Source: Magnetospirillum sp. (lineage in GTDB: Bacteria > Pseudomonadota > Alphaproteobacteria > Rhodospirillales > Magnetospirillaceae). From it: DNA of 64,000 nt. Under the pieces are notes generated by a model. That model worked only from the letters and a program-made list of their open reading frames with translations, made no database searches and was not told where the DNA came from. Shown here piece by piece: positions 19,139 through 27,003 of this stretch; position 1 is the stretch's first letter, and every line of letters begins with the position of its first letter. A program made the translations under genes and the position numbers. Where the stretch lies: the NCBI GenBank assembly GCA_024707145.1, contig JANQAI010000011.1, forward strand, positions 372,001-436,000. Direction: 5' to 3'.

Positions 19139-19746
19139 GCTACGGTACGGTTTTCATCGTCGACGACGACGAGGCCATCCGCGACGCGCTGACCTGGCTT
19201 TTGCAGTCGCGTGGCGTCGAGGCGCGGGCCTTCGCCTCGGCCGAGGAATTCCTGGGCCGGTGGACCCCGGACATGGCCGGCTGCCTGCTGCTGGACATCC
19301 GCATGAGCGGCATGAGCGGCCTGGACCTGTTCGACCGCCTGCGCGACGTGCAGTCGCGCATTCCGGTGATCTTCCTGACCGGCCATGGCGACGTGCCCAT
19401 GGCGGTGGGGGCGCTGAAGAAGGGGGCGCGCGACTTCGTCGAGAAACCGTTCAACGACAACGAACTGGTGGACCGCGTCATCGAGGCGCTGGAATGGGAT
19501 GACCGCCGCCGCGCCGACGAGGCCGACACCGCCACCCTGGCCGCCCGGCTGGACCAGCTGACGGCGCGGGAGCGCCAGGTCATGGACCTGGTGCTGGCCG
19601 GCAAGCTGAACAAGGTGATTGCCGACGAACTGGGCATCACCATGCGCACGGTCGAGGTCCATCGCGCCCACGTCTTCGAGAAGATGGAGGTGAAGACGGC
19701 GGTGGAACTGGCGCAATTGCTGTCCAGCTTCAAGGGCGAGCGGTGA
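19135..19746 (+). CDS. FixJ-family response regulator (DctR-like)
   Basis: 203 residues: receiver domain with acidic pocket IVDDDEA and phospho-accepting Asp in CLLLDIRMSGMSG, then TGHGDVPMAVGALKKGA, and a LuxR-type HTH (LTARERQVMDLVLAGKLNKV, MRTVEVHRAHVFEKM). It should activate dctPQM on phosphorylation by the overlapping kinase. It carries no AAA+ domain, so unlike rhizobial DctD it would not act through sigma-54. It starts at ATG 19135 inside the dctB stop and overlaps the next gene too. Confidence 0.92.
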   Translation: MSYGTVFIVDDDEAIRDALTWLLQSRGVEARAFASAEEFLGRWTPDMAGCLLLDIRMSGMSGLDLFDRLRDVQSRIPVIFLTGHGDVPMAVGALKKGARDFVEKPFNDNELVDRVIEALEWDDRRRADEADTATLAARLDQLTARERQVMDLVLAGKLNKVIADELGITMRTVEVHRAHVFEKMEVKTAVELAQLLSSFKGER

Positions 19747-21332
19747 TCGGAGGCGGCTGGCGCGGCGTCCTGCTGGCCGCCGCCTTCATCCTGGCCTATG
19801 TGGCGCTGGACCGGGTCAGCTTCATCCACTCGCTCAGTGTCGTCAACATCACCCCCTGGAACCCGCCGCCCGGCCTCGGCCTGGCGGTGCTGCTGCTGGC
19901 GGGGCCGCGCTTCTTCCCCCTGTTCTTCCTGGCCGGGGTGGCTGCCGACTTGGTGGTGCGCAGCCTGCCGGCGCCCTTGTGGACGCCGCTGGCGGCCGAT
20001 GGCCTGGTGGCCTTGATCTACGCCCTGGGTGCCCATCTGCTGCTGCGCCGCTGCGGCTTCGACCCCGCCTTCGGCCGCATGCGCGACGTGCTCTGGCTGT
20101 TGGCGGTGGCGGTGGTGGGGGCCGCCGTGGCCGGCCTCGCCTATGTGGGGCTCTATGTGGCCGGCGGGGTGGTCCCCCCCGGTCTCTTCGCCGCCGCCTT
20201 CGCCCGCTATTGGATCGGCGACGTCATCGGCATCGCCGTGCTCACCCCCGCCATCTTGCTGTTTCGCCTTCGCCGCCCGGTGCCGGTGTCCGCCCGGGTA
20301 GCCGTCGAGGCCCTGGCCCAGGGCCTGCTCCTGGCGGCGGCGCTGTGGCTGGTGTTCGGGTTGGGGGGCTCGGCCAATTTCCAGTTCTTCTATCTGTTGT
20401 TCCCGCCGCTCATCTGGGCCGCCACTCGGTTCGGCCTGCGCGGCGCCGTCGCCGGAAACATGGCGGCCCAACTGGGGCTGATCCTGGTGTTTCGCGCCGA
20501 GGACGGCGCTATCGTCACCACCTTCCAGTTCCTCATGCTGGCCCTGGCGACGGTAACCCTGGTGCTGGGGGCCGCCATCACCGAACGGCGCCGCATCCAG
20601 ACCGCCCTGCATGCCCGGCTGGAGGACCTGGCGCAGATGTCGCGCCTGTCCACCGCCGGCGAGATGGCGGCCACCTTGGCGCACGAACTGAACCAGCCGC
20701 TGCTGGCGGCCATCGTCTTCACCCGTGGCGCCCAGCGCCTGCTGGCGGCCGAGCCGCCCGACCTGTCCAAGGCGCGCGGGGCGCTGGACCGCGCCGTCGC
20801 GGAAAGCCAGCGCGCCGGCGACATCGTGCGCAGGCTGCGCGAGTTCATGGGGAGCGGCCGGGCGGCGCGCGAGACGGTGGATCTGGCCGCCTTGTTGTCC
20901 GACGTGATTGCGCTGGCGGCCCCGGAAGGCGCCCGTCGTGGCGTCCGCTTCGTCACCCAGGTGGACAAGGGGCCCATGCCCGTCCATGTTGACAAGGTGC
21001 AGATGAGCCAAGTGGTGCTTAATCTGGTGCGCAACGGCATGGACGCCATGACCGGCGGCGGCGACATCACGCTCTCGGCGGAGCGGGTGGGGCGCGAGGG
21101 GCGGGTCGAGGTGTCCGATACCGGCCCCGGTCTGGCCGATGAGGTGGCCGGCCACCTGTTCGAGCCGTTCAACACCACCAAGGCCGCCGGCATGGGGTTG
21201 GGCCTGACCATCTGCCGCAGTTTCGTCGAGGCCCATGGCGGCCGCCTGTGGTTGGAACGCAGCGGGCCAAGCGGAGCGGCGTTCCGCTTCACGGTGCCGC
21301 TGTTCGAGCAGGAAAGGGGAGGAGAAGGGTGA
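19743..21332 (+). CDS. MASE1-type membrane sensor histidine kinase
   Basis: 529 residues. The first ~280 form about eight membrane helices of MASE1 type (NITPWNPPPGLGLAVLLLAG; FARYWIGDVIGIAVLTPAIL). HisKA follows with His in ATLAHELNQPLLAAIVFT, then HATPase_c (NLVRNGMDAM, DTGPGLADE, GMGLGLTICRSF). The GTG start at 19743 overlaps the stop of the preceding regulator. With the next gene it makes a second kinase/regulator pair in the same operon. Its signal is unknown; the HisKA similarity to the upstream kinase suggests the pairs are related by duplication or may cross-talk. Confidence 0.9.
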   Translation: MIGGGWRGVLLAAAFILAYVALDRVSFIHSLSVVNITPWNPPPGLGLAVLLLAGPRFFPLFFLAGVAADLVVRSLPAPLWTPLAADGLVALIYALGAHLLLRRCGFDPAFGRMRDVLWLLAVAVVGAAVAGLAYVGLYVAGGVVPPGLFAAAFARYWIGDVIGIAVLTPAILLFRLRRPVPVSARVAVEALAQGLLLAAALWLVFGLGGSANFQFFYLLFPPLIWAATRFGLRGAVAGNMAAQLGLILVFRAEDGAIVTTFQFLMLALATVTLVLGAAITERRRIQTALHARLEDLAQMSRLSTAGEMAATLAHELNQPLLAAIVFTRGAQRLLAAEPPDLSKARGALDRAVAESQRAGDIVRRLREFMGSGRAARETVDLAALLSDVIALAAPEGARRGVRFVTQVDKGPMPVHVDKVQMSQVVLNLVRNGMDAMTGGGDITLSAERVGREGRVEVSDTGPGLADEVAGHLFEPFNTTKAAGMGLGLTICRSFVEAHGGRLWLERSGPSGAAFRFTVPLFEQERGGEG

Positions 21333-21955
21333 TGGTGCAGCCGCTGGTTCATGTGGTCGACGATGACGGCGCCATTCGCGACGCCTTGGTGCTGTTGCTG
21401 GAGGCTGCCGGCCATGCCGCCCGCGCCCATGCGGACGCCGCCAGCTTCCTGCAGGCCCTGGCGGCGGAGACGGTCCAGCCCGGCTGCGTGATCGCCGACG
21501 TGCGCATGCCGGGCATGAGCGGCCTGGAACTGGTGCGCCATCTGGGTGAGCGCCGTATCGACCTGCCGGTCATCGTCATCACCGGCCATGCCGACGTGGC
21601 CATGGCGGTGGAGGCGCTGAAATCGGGCGCCGCCGACTTCATCGAAAAGCCGTTCGACGAGGACGTCCTGCTGTCCAGCGTGGGCCGCGCCCTGGACAAG
21701 GGCGCCCGCGCCTTCCGCGAGCGGCAGCAGTTGGCCGACATCACCGCCCGGGTCGCCACGCTGACCCCGCGGGAATACGAGGTCATGATGCTGGTGGTGC
21801 AGGGCATGCCCAACAAGGCGGTGGCGGTGGAGCTGTCCATCTCGGCCCGCACGGTGGAGATCCACCGCGCCCGCGTCATGGAAAAGATGGGGGCGGCCAG
21901 CCTGTCCGACCTGGTGCGCATGGCCTTGCGCCTGGAAGAGGGCGTCTCCGTATAA
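21332..21955 (+). CDS. FixJ-family response regulator (second of the operon)
   Basis: 207 residues: receiver with VVDDDGA and phosphorylated Asp in CVIADVRMPGMSG, the TGHADVAMAVEALKSGA segment, and LuxR-type HTH (LTPREYEVMMLVVQGMPNKA, ARTVEIHRARVMEKM). It starts at ATG 21332 after GGAAAGGGGAGGAGAAGG, sharing the A of the kinase stop. The cognate kinase should be the overlapping MASE1 protein. It is the last gene of the four-gene signalling operon; target genes are unknown. Confidence 0.92.
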   Translation: MVQPLVHVVDDDGAIRDALVLLLEAAGHAARAHADAASFLQALAAETVQPGCVIADVRMPGMSGLELVRHLGERRIDLPVIVITGHADVAMAVEALKSGAADFIEKPFDEDVLLSSVGRALDKGARAFRERQQLADITARVATLTPREYEVMMLVVQGMPNKAVAVELSISARTVEIHRARVMEKMGAASLSDLVRMALRLEEGVSV

Positions 21956-21976
21956 ATACCTAGCCGATACCCCTTA

Positions 21977-22004
21977 TTGTACTGAACGGCTACCCCCTTA
22001 TGTT
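21977..22004 (+). promoter_or_regulatory. possible nhaA promoter
   Basis: TTGTAC, 16 bases, then TATGTT, about 36 bases before the likely nhaA start. Motif evidence only. Confidence 0.3.
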
Positions 22005-22040
22005 GGGGCCTCGCTTCACGGGATGCGGCAGGGAGTGGGC

Positions 22041-23242
22041 ATGGCGGAGCAGGACAGCGGCGAGAGGGGGCTGGACTGGCCCAGGCCATGCGCGCCTTCC
22101 TGGTCACGGAATCCGCCGGCGGCATTCTGCTCGTGCTGATGATGGTGGTGGCGCTGGCGCTGGTGAATTCGCCGCTGGGCGGGTGGTACGACCGCGTCCT
22201 GCACATTCACGTGGCCGTGCCGCTGGGGCCGCTGGTGCTCGACAAGTCGTTGCTGCATTGGATCAACGACGGCCTGATGGCGGTGTTCTTCCTGCTGGTG
22301 GCGCTGGAGATCAAGCGCGAGATGCTGGAGGGCGAGTTGTCCCAGCTGGGTCAGGTGCTGCTGCCCGCCATCGGCGCCCTGGGCGGCATGGCAGTGCCCG
22401 CCCTGATCTTCGCCGCCTTCAACGCGGACTCGCCCAACCTGCGCGGCTGGGCCATCCCCTCCGCCACCGACATCGCCTTTTCCCTGGGCGTGCTGTCGGT
22501 GCTGGGCCGGGCGGTGCCGGCCTCGCTGCGGGTGTTCCTGGCAGCGCTCGCCATCATCGACGACCTGGGCGCCATTCTGATCATCGCCTTCTTCTACAGC
22601 GGCGAGCTGTCTTGGGGCTTCCTGGGCGGAGCCGGCGCCGCGGTGCTGGCCCTGGCCGCGCTCAACCGCCTGGGCGTGCGCCATCTGGCACCTTATCTGG
22701 TGGTGGGTGCCGTGCTGTGGGTGTGCATGCTGGAATCGGGCGTGCACGCCACCGTGGCCGGGGTGCTGCTGGGCCTGTTCATCCCGCTCAAGGGCGAGGC
22801 AGAGGCGCACCGGGCCCCCCTGCGCCGGCTGGAACATGCGCTGCACCCGTGGGTCGCCTTCCTGATCCTGCCTATCTTCGCCCTGGCCAATTCCGGGCTC
22901 TCCTTCGCCGGCATCGGCCTGGACGCGCTCGATGACCCGGTATTCCTGGGGGTGGCCCTGGGCCTGTTCGCCGGCAAGCAACTGGGCGTGTTCGCCTGTG
23001 CCTGGGCCATGATCAAGGCGGGGTGGGCCCGCCTGCCCGAGGGGGCCGATTGGCGCCAGTTCTACGGCACCTGCGTACTCACCGGCATCGGTTTCACCAT
23101 GAGCCTGTTCATCGCCGGCCTGGCCTTTCCCGACGGCGATGCCATGGCCGCCACCCGGCTGGGCGTGCTGCTGGGCTCGCTGCTTTCGGCGGTGGCCGGC
23201 TATGCCGTCATCGCCGTCCTGGGCAAGCGAAAGACGGCCTGA
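22041..23242 (+). CDS. nhaA: Na+/H+ antiporter NhaA (one base missing near the N-terminus)
   Basis: About 400 residues, twelve-helix NhaA fold. Family hallmarks: FFLLVALEIKREML, the SATDIAFSLGVLSVLG segment, and the paired Asp of LAIIDDLGAILIIA that bind Na+ and H+. A clean frame begins only at ATG 22088, which has no ribosome binding site. ATG 22041 has AGGGAG upstream and gives MAEQDSGERGLDW in another frame. Adding one G at the GGCCC near 22079 joins them as LDWAQAMRAFL, the expected N-terminus. It exports Na+ for protons at alkaline pH. Confidence 0.9.
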
Positions 23243-23388
23243 TCTTTCGGATGTCCGTCCCTTGTCTTGTGATGGAGGCGTCGGCAAAATCCGCCTTTCC
23301 CCGTGACCGGTGGAGGAGGGCGGCGGCAGGCCTGGTGGCTTGGCGGACCGCGGCGGCGGTCCCGGGATACCTGGCGGAGGGGCGTTGG

Positions 23389-24714
23389 ATGCATAATACC
23401 GTGTTGTTCGGGCTGGCCCCCATGGCGGTGGCCACCGCCATTCTGGTGGGCACCTACGCCGTCATCATCAGCGAGAAGATCAACCGCGCCGTGGTCGCCC
23501 TGCTGGGCGCCGGGGCGATGATCCTGGCCGGAGTGCTGAACCAGAAGAGCGCGCTGGAAGGCGTCGACTTCAACACCATCGCCCTGCTGGTGGGCATGAT
23601 GATCCTGGTGGCCATCACCCGCCGTTCGGGTGTGTTCCAGTACGTGGCGGTGTGGTCCACCAAGCTGGTCAAGGGCAATCCCGCCGGTATCCTGGTCATG
23701 CTGCAGGTGGTCACCGCCGTGTTCTCGGCCTTCCTGGACAACGTCACCACCGTGCTGCTGGTGGTGCCGGTGACCCTGGTGATCACCGAGCAGCTCAAGG
23801 TCAAGCCCTGGCCCTATCTGATCGCCATGATCTTCGCCTCCAATATCGGCGGCACCTCGACGCTGATCGGCGATCCGCCCAATATCCTGATCGGCTCGGC
23901 CACCGGCATGACGTTCAACGATTTCGTCCTAAACTTGGCCCCGGTCATCATCGTCATCCAGGCGGTCACCATCGGGATGTTCCACCTGCTCTATGGCCGC
24001 CGGCTGCACGCCATGCCCGAGGCCCGCGCCCGCGTCATGGCCATGTCCGAGCGCGATGCCATCACCGACGCCAAGCTGCTCAAGCAGTCGCTGGGCGTGC
24101 TGGCCGTGGTCATCGGCGCCTTCGTCTTCGCCCACCCGCTGGGACTGGAGCCCGGCACCATCGCCCTGGTGGGCGCGGCCCTGCTGCTGCTGTTCTATTG
24201 CCTGGGCCGTGATCCCGAGTCGCAGTCGCACGAGGTGCACCACATCTTCGGCGAAGTGGAATGGGTCACCATCTTCTTCTTCATCGGCCTGTTCGTGGTG
24301 GTGCACGGCGTGGAGGAGGCCGGCGTGCTGCGCTGGCTGGCCGAGCATCTGGTGGCCATGACCGGCGGCGACCGGGCGCTGACCGCCATCCTGATCCTGT
24401 GGGCGTCGGCGATCCTGTCGGCGGTGGTGGACAATATTCCCTTCGTCGCCACCATGATCCCCTTGGTCAAGAGCATGGCGCCCGCGCTGGGCGGGCCCGA
24501 GGGGCTGAAACCCATGTGGTGGGCGCTGAGCCTGGGCGCCTGTCTGGGCGGCAACGGCACCCTGGTGGGCGCCTCGGCCAATTTGACCGTGGCCGGACTG
24601 GCCGACCGCGCCGGCCATCCCATCCGCTTCGTCCCCTTCATGAAGGTGGCGTTCGGGCTGATGCTGGTGTCCATCGTCATCGCCAACGTCTATCTGTGGC
24701 TGCGCTACCTTTAG
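23389..24714 (+). CDS. ArsB/NhaD-type permease (SLC13-like ion transporter)
   Basis: 441 residues, about eleven membrane helices. Two inverted halves carry SAFLDNVTTVLLVVPVTLVI and SAVVDNIPFVATMIPLV, with ASNIGGTSTLIGDPPNILIGS and the second GGNGTLVGASANLTVAG loop. The family includes Na+/H+ antiporters of NhaD type, arsenite permeases and uncharacterised members; the ion is not decidable here, though the location behind nhaA favours a cation or sodium-linked role. The ATG at 23389 is chosen because GGAGGGG precedes it; the longer frame upstream is unlike the family. Confidence 0.85.
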   Translation: MHNTVLFGLAPMAVATAILVGTYAVIISEKINRAVVALLGAGAMILAGVLNQKSALEGVDFNTIALLVGMMILVAITRRSGVFQYVAVWSTKLVKGNPAGILVMLQVVTAVFSAFLDNVTTVLLVVPVTLVITEQLKVKPWPYLIAMIFASNIGGTSTLIGDPPNILIGSATGMTFNDFVLNLAPVIIVIQAVTIGMFHLLYGRRLHAMPEARARVMAMSERDAITDAKLLKQSLGVLAVVIGAFVFAHPLGLEPGTIALVGAALLLLFYCLGRDPESQSHEVHHIFGEVEWVTIFFFIGLFVVVHGVEEAGVLRWLAEHLVAMTGGDRALTAILILWASAILSAVVDNIPFVATMIPLVKSMAPALGGPEGLKPMWWALSLGACLGGNGTLVGASANLTVAGLADRAGHPIRFVPFMKVAFGLMLVSIVIANVYLWLRYL

Positions 24715-24844
24715 GCGTTCCGCACGTGCCATGATTTCGCCATGAGCGCGTCTCTAATCCCGCCACGATTCCGGGGCAGTCTTCCTCTCGACCGAGGGAG
24801 CGCCGCCCCGGATCACCCTCAACGACGGCGCGGCAGAGACCAAG

Positions 24845-25000
24845 ATGGCGACCAAGACGATCATGCGTGACCATTCCCCGGCCAACGAGACCCCGGTGGT
24901 CAAGGCAGAGGGCGAACTGCCGTCCAAGGTGGTGGCGACCGAGCTGGAAACCGCCGAGGACTTGCGCCGCCGACGGGCGGGCATCGCCTGTTTCCTGTGA
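24845..25000 (+). CDS. small hypothetical protein, uncertain
   Basis: A 51-residue frame beginning MATKTIMRDHSPANETPVV and ending RRAGIACFL, with GC-rich third positions like local genes. The coding-like composition continues upstream to about 24758 without a good start, so the N-terminus may be longer, or another frameshift may be present. No homology recognised. Confidence 0.3.
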   Translation: MATKTIMRDHSPANETPVVKAEGELPSKVVATELETAEDLRRRRAGIACFL

Positions 25001-25026
25001 ATATCTCTGGGCGACTGTTCGGAAGT

Positions 25027-25058
25027 GGAAACGCCGTGCCCGAAGGCACGGCGTTTCC
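25027..25058 (+). terminator. strong hairpin, probable terminator
   Basis: Perfect 14-bp stem GGAAACGCCGTGCC / GGCACGGCGTTTCC around a CGAA loop. It lacks a T run, so the terminator role is inferred. The AT-rich stretch that follows (about 25130-25260) holds no gene and probably contains the promoter of the DUF192 gene. Confidence 0.55.
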
Positions 25059-25342
25059 CTGCGGGGGTGGGGATGGGCGGGAAGGCCCCCCGGCAGATCC
25101 CTTGCCGGAACGGGAGGCACTCAACCGTTCGGCTGTGCTCAAGATAGCCAATTCGGCAGGTCTTGCAAATAGGAAAATCGAACGGCGAGTACTTTTGATC
25201 TGTCGGATATTATTGTCGTAGCATTTGAATATCTTATGGATAAAATTTTATTGATAGTCGCTTGTGGTCGCCTCCCATCTGGCCGTTGCCCCGGTGCACG
25301 CTCCAGGGCACCATGGCGGCGACCCAGAGGAGGGAGCACGTC

Positions 25343-25822
25343 ATGATATGGTCGCGGCGGAATGCCTTGGCGGCGATGGCTGGGCTGGCGGGATTGGCCC
25401 TGACCGGCGGCGCGGCGGCGCAGTCCCTGGTGCGTTTTCCGCAGTCCCGCGCCGATATCCTGACCCAGGCCGGCAAGCGTTATTCGTTTTCCGTCGAACT
25501 GGCGTCGACGCTGGAGCAACTGACGCAGGGATTGATGTATCGCCGCGCGCTCGCCGCCGATGCCGGCATGCTGTTCGATTTCGGCACGGTCAAGCCGGTG
25601 TCCATGTGGATGCGCAACACGCTGATCCCGCTGGACATGCTGTTCCTCGCCGCCGACGGGCGGGTGGTCGGCATCCACGAGCGGGCGGTGCCCGGCTCGC
25701 TCGAGGTCATCAGCGCGCCCGAACCGGTGCTCGGCGTCCTCGAGGTCAACAGCGGCACCGTCGAGCGGCTGGGCCTGTCGGTGGGCGACCGCATCAGCCA
25801 TCCCCTGTTCGCTGGTCGCTAG
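25343..25822 (+). CDS. DUF192 family exported protein
   Basis: 159 residues with a signal peptide (MIWSRRNALAAMAGLAGLAL...GGAAAQS; twin Arg near the start suggests possible Tat export). The DUF192 domain shows ELASTLEQLTQGLMYRRAL, GMLFDFG, SMWMRNTLIPLDMLFL and VLEVNSGTVERLGLSVGD. The function of the family is not established. ATG 25343 follows AGGAGGG. It ends in a long hairpin. Confidence 0.9.
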   Translation: MIWSRRNALAAMAGLAGLALTGGAAAQSLVRFPQSRADILTQAGKRYSFSVELASTLEQLTQGLMYRRALAADAGMLFDFGTVKPVSMWMRNTLIPLDMLFLAADGRVVGIHERAVPGSLEVISAPEPVLGVLEVNSGTVERLGLSVGDRISHPLFAGR

Positions 25823-25860
25823 GGTTCGTACTCAGTGAGGGGATTCCCGTGAGCCCGCTT

Positions 25861-25903
25861 CGTGATTCAAGCCTCCCGGCATCTGCGGGAGGCTTGAATC
25901 ACG
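25861..25903 (+). terminator. 18-bp perfect inverted repeat after the DUF192 gene
   Basis: CGTGATTCAAGCCTCCCG and its exact complement separated by seven bases. It is followed by GAATGAGCTTTTC, only a weak T run. Likely a terminator or a repeat element. Confidence 0.65.
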
Positions 25904-25979
25904 AATGAGCTTTTCTGGTTGAGTGAGGAAGAGTGGTGCCGGATTGAGCCCTACCGGCCTCAGGGGTCAAGGGCACGCG

Positions 25980-26456
25980 CCGGGTTGATGAGTGGCGCGT
26001 GATCTTAGGCGTCATCCCCACGGGGCACGCTGGTGGGATGCCCTGCTGAATACGGCCTCTATGCGACCATCTACAGCCGCTTCAATCGCTGGAGCAAACA
26101 AGGGGGCTGGGAGGACGTCTTCTGCACCCTCAGCGGTTCAAACGGCGTCATCGACCCGACGTCGGTCGATCCCACCCCTGTGAAAGCGCACGGGGCAAAG
26201 GAGGGCTTCGAACACGCCATCGGCCCACTGCATTTATCCTGACGCCCGGCCAAACCCATGATCTTGTCGGTGCTGGTTTTGCTGCGGCGTATCCCGGGCC
26301 GGCATCGCCTGATCGCGGATCGTGCCTAATGCCGTGCCCGCAACGCGGTCGAGCGCATGGCCTGCCGCCCCAAAGGCTTCCGCAGGATCGCGACCCGCTA
26401 CGACAAATGCGCCGACACTTCCCTGTCCGCAGTTTTTATCGTCGCCACCCTCGTAT
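25980..26456 (+). pseudogene. degraded IS5-family transposase remnant
   Basis: Scattered pieces of an IS5-type (DUF4096) transposase appear in changing frames. CPAEYGLYATIYSRFNRWSK at 26036 is the family's N-terminal signature, PVKAHGAKEG at about 26176 follows the DDE Asp region, and KGFRRIATRYDKCADTSLSA near 26373 is the C-terminal end. Stops and frame changes break it at least twice, and the pieces between are shortened. No terminal repeats were located with confidence. It marks an old insertion. Confidence 0.75.
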
Positions 26457-26710
26457 AGTGGCTTAGTTAAGTCTGGACCCTAGCGGGCGGTGGCTGTGTC
26501 GCGCTTTTGGTGCGATGCAGCACGCCGATTGGATAGCCGGTTACCACGGAGGGGGTGGCACCTCTGGTCAATCTCTGACCATCCATCGGGTGGTGTAGCC
26601 CTCCGCCGGCTCGTCGGCGGACCGGGTTTCGACCGGATGCGGCCCGCTCTCGGGCCGTTTCAGCTATGGTCGTGGCTTGGACGCCAGCACCCAATTCATT
26701 GAATTTTATG
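26457..26710. other. intergenic stretch with no recognised gene
   Basis: Open frames exist on both strands but have no coding-like composition or family resemblance. Nothing further is seen up to the small-RNA terminator. Confidence 0.5.
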
Positions 26711-26806
26711 AAAAAAAGCCCCCGGCGAACCGGGGGCTCAAGTTTAGGGAGGAAACGTCCAAGAAAGGCAACAATTGGACCGTCGAAGACAATCCGTTTG
26801 CTGCAC
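26711..26806 (-). ncRNA. candidate trans-acting small RNA with an anti-Shine-Dalgarno loop
   Basis: A ~96-nt minus-strand unit with all expected parts. Promoter: TTGCAA (26840-26835), 17 bases, TATATA (26817-26812), giving a start near 26806. A first hairpin pairs GTCCAA with TTGGAC. A second short hairpin GTTT / AAAC presents CCTCCCT in its loop (26752-26746). The end is a GCCCCCGG / CCGGGGGC hairpin with UUCG-type loop and seven Ts. Loops with CCUCC are known in alphaproteobacterial small RNAs that mask ribosome binding sites (for example the ar14 and cuckoo types). Family membership is inferred, not shown. Confidence 0.65.
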
Positions 26807-26811
26807 TGCAA

Positions 26812-26840
26812 TATATACGGGGGCGCGGACGAGGTTGCAA
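26812..26840 (-). promoter_or_regulatory. promoter of the candidate small RNA
   Basis: TTGCAA - 17 bases - TATATA on the minus strand, five bases before the inferred first nucleotide. One of the best sigma-70-like matches in the window. Confidence 0.55.
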
Positions 26841-26940
26841 GGGAAAAAGCATGCCGAAGTGATATCGCTCCACCAAAATGGCAGAAACGCTGGCCTTAAG
26901 GGGTATGCAGACCTGTCATGAGTGGCAGGAGTGGCGCCGC

Positions 26941-26955
26941 TGGCACGCACTGTGC
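26941..26955 (+). promoter_or_regulatory. candidate sigma-54 promoter of the lytic transglycosylase gene
   Basis: TGGCACGCACTGTGC: perfect TGGCACG at -24, GC at -12 with exact ten-base spacing, one mismatch in the -12 TTGC. Transcription would begin near 26967, upstream of ATG 27004. Confidence 0.5.
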
Positions 26956-27003
26956 AATTATCCAGCCGTCGAGCGGGTTTCTCAGCACGGGATCGGGCTT
27001 CCC

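Noticed and set aside
24677..25120. 147-aa minus-strand frame across 24.7-25.1 kb
   Set aside because: It overlaps the 3' end of the permease gene and a perfect hairpin; composition is that of a shadow.
26490..26702. 70-aa plus-strand frame downstream of the IS remnant
   Set aside because: Arg/Trp-rich composition, no start signal, no family resemblance.
26677..26862. 61-aa plus-strand frame over the small-RNA region (ends NPFAALQYIRGRGRG)
   Set aside because: It has no ribosome binding site at its start and would read through a strong hairpin; the minus-strand promoter and terminator explain the region better.
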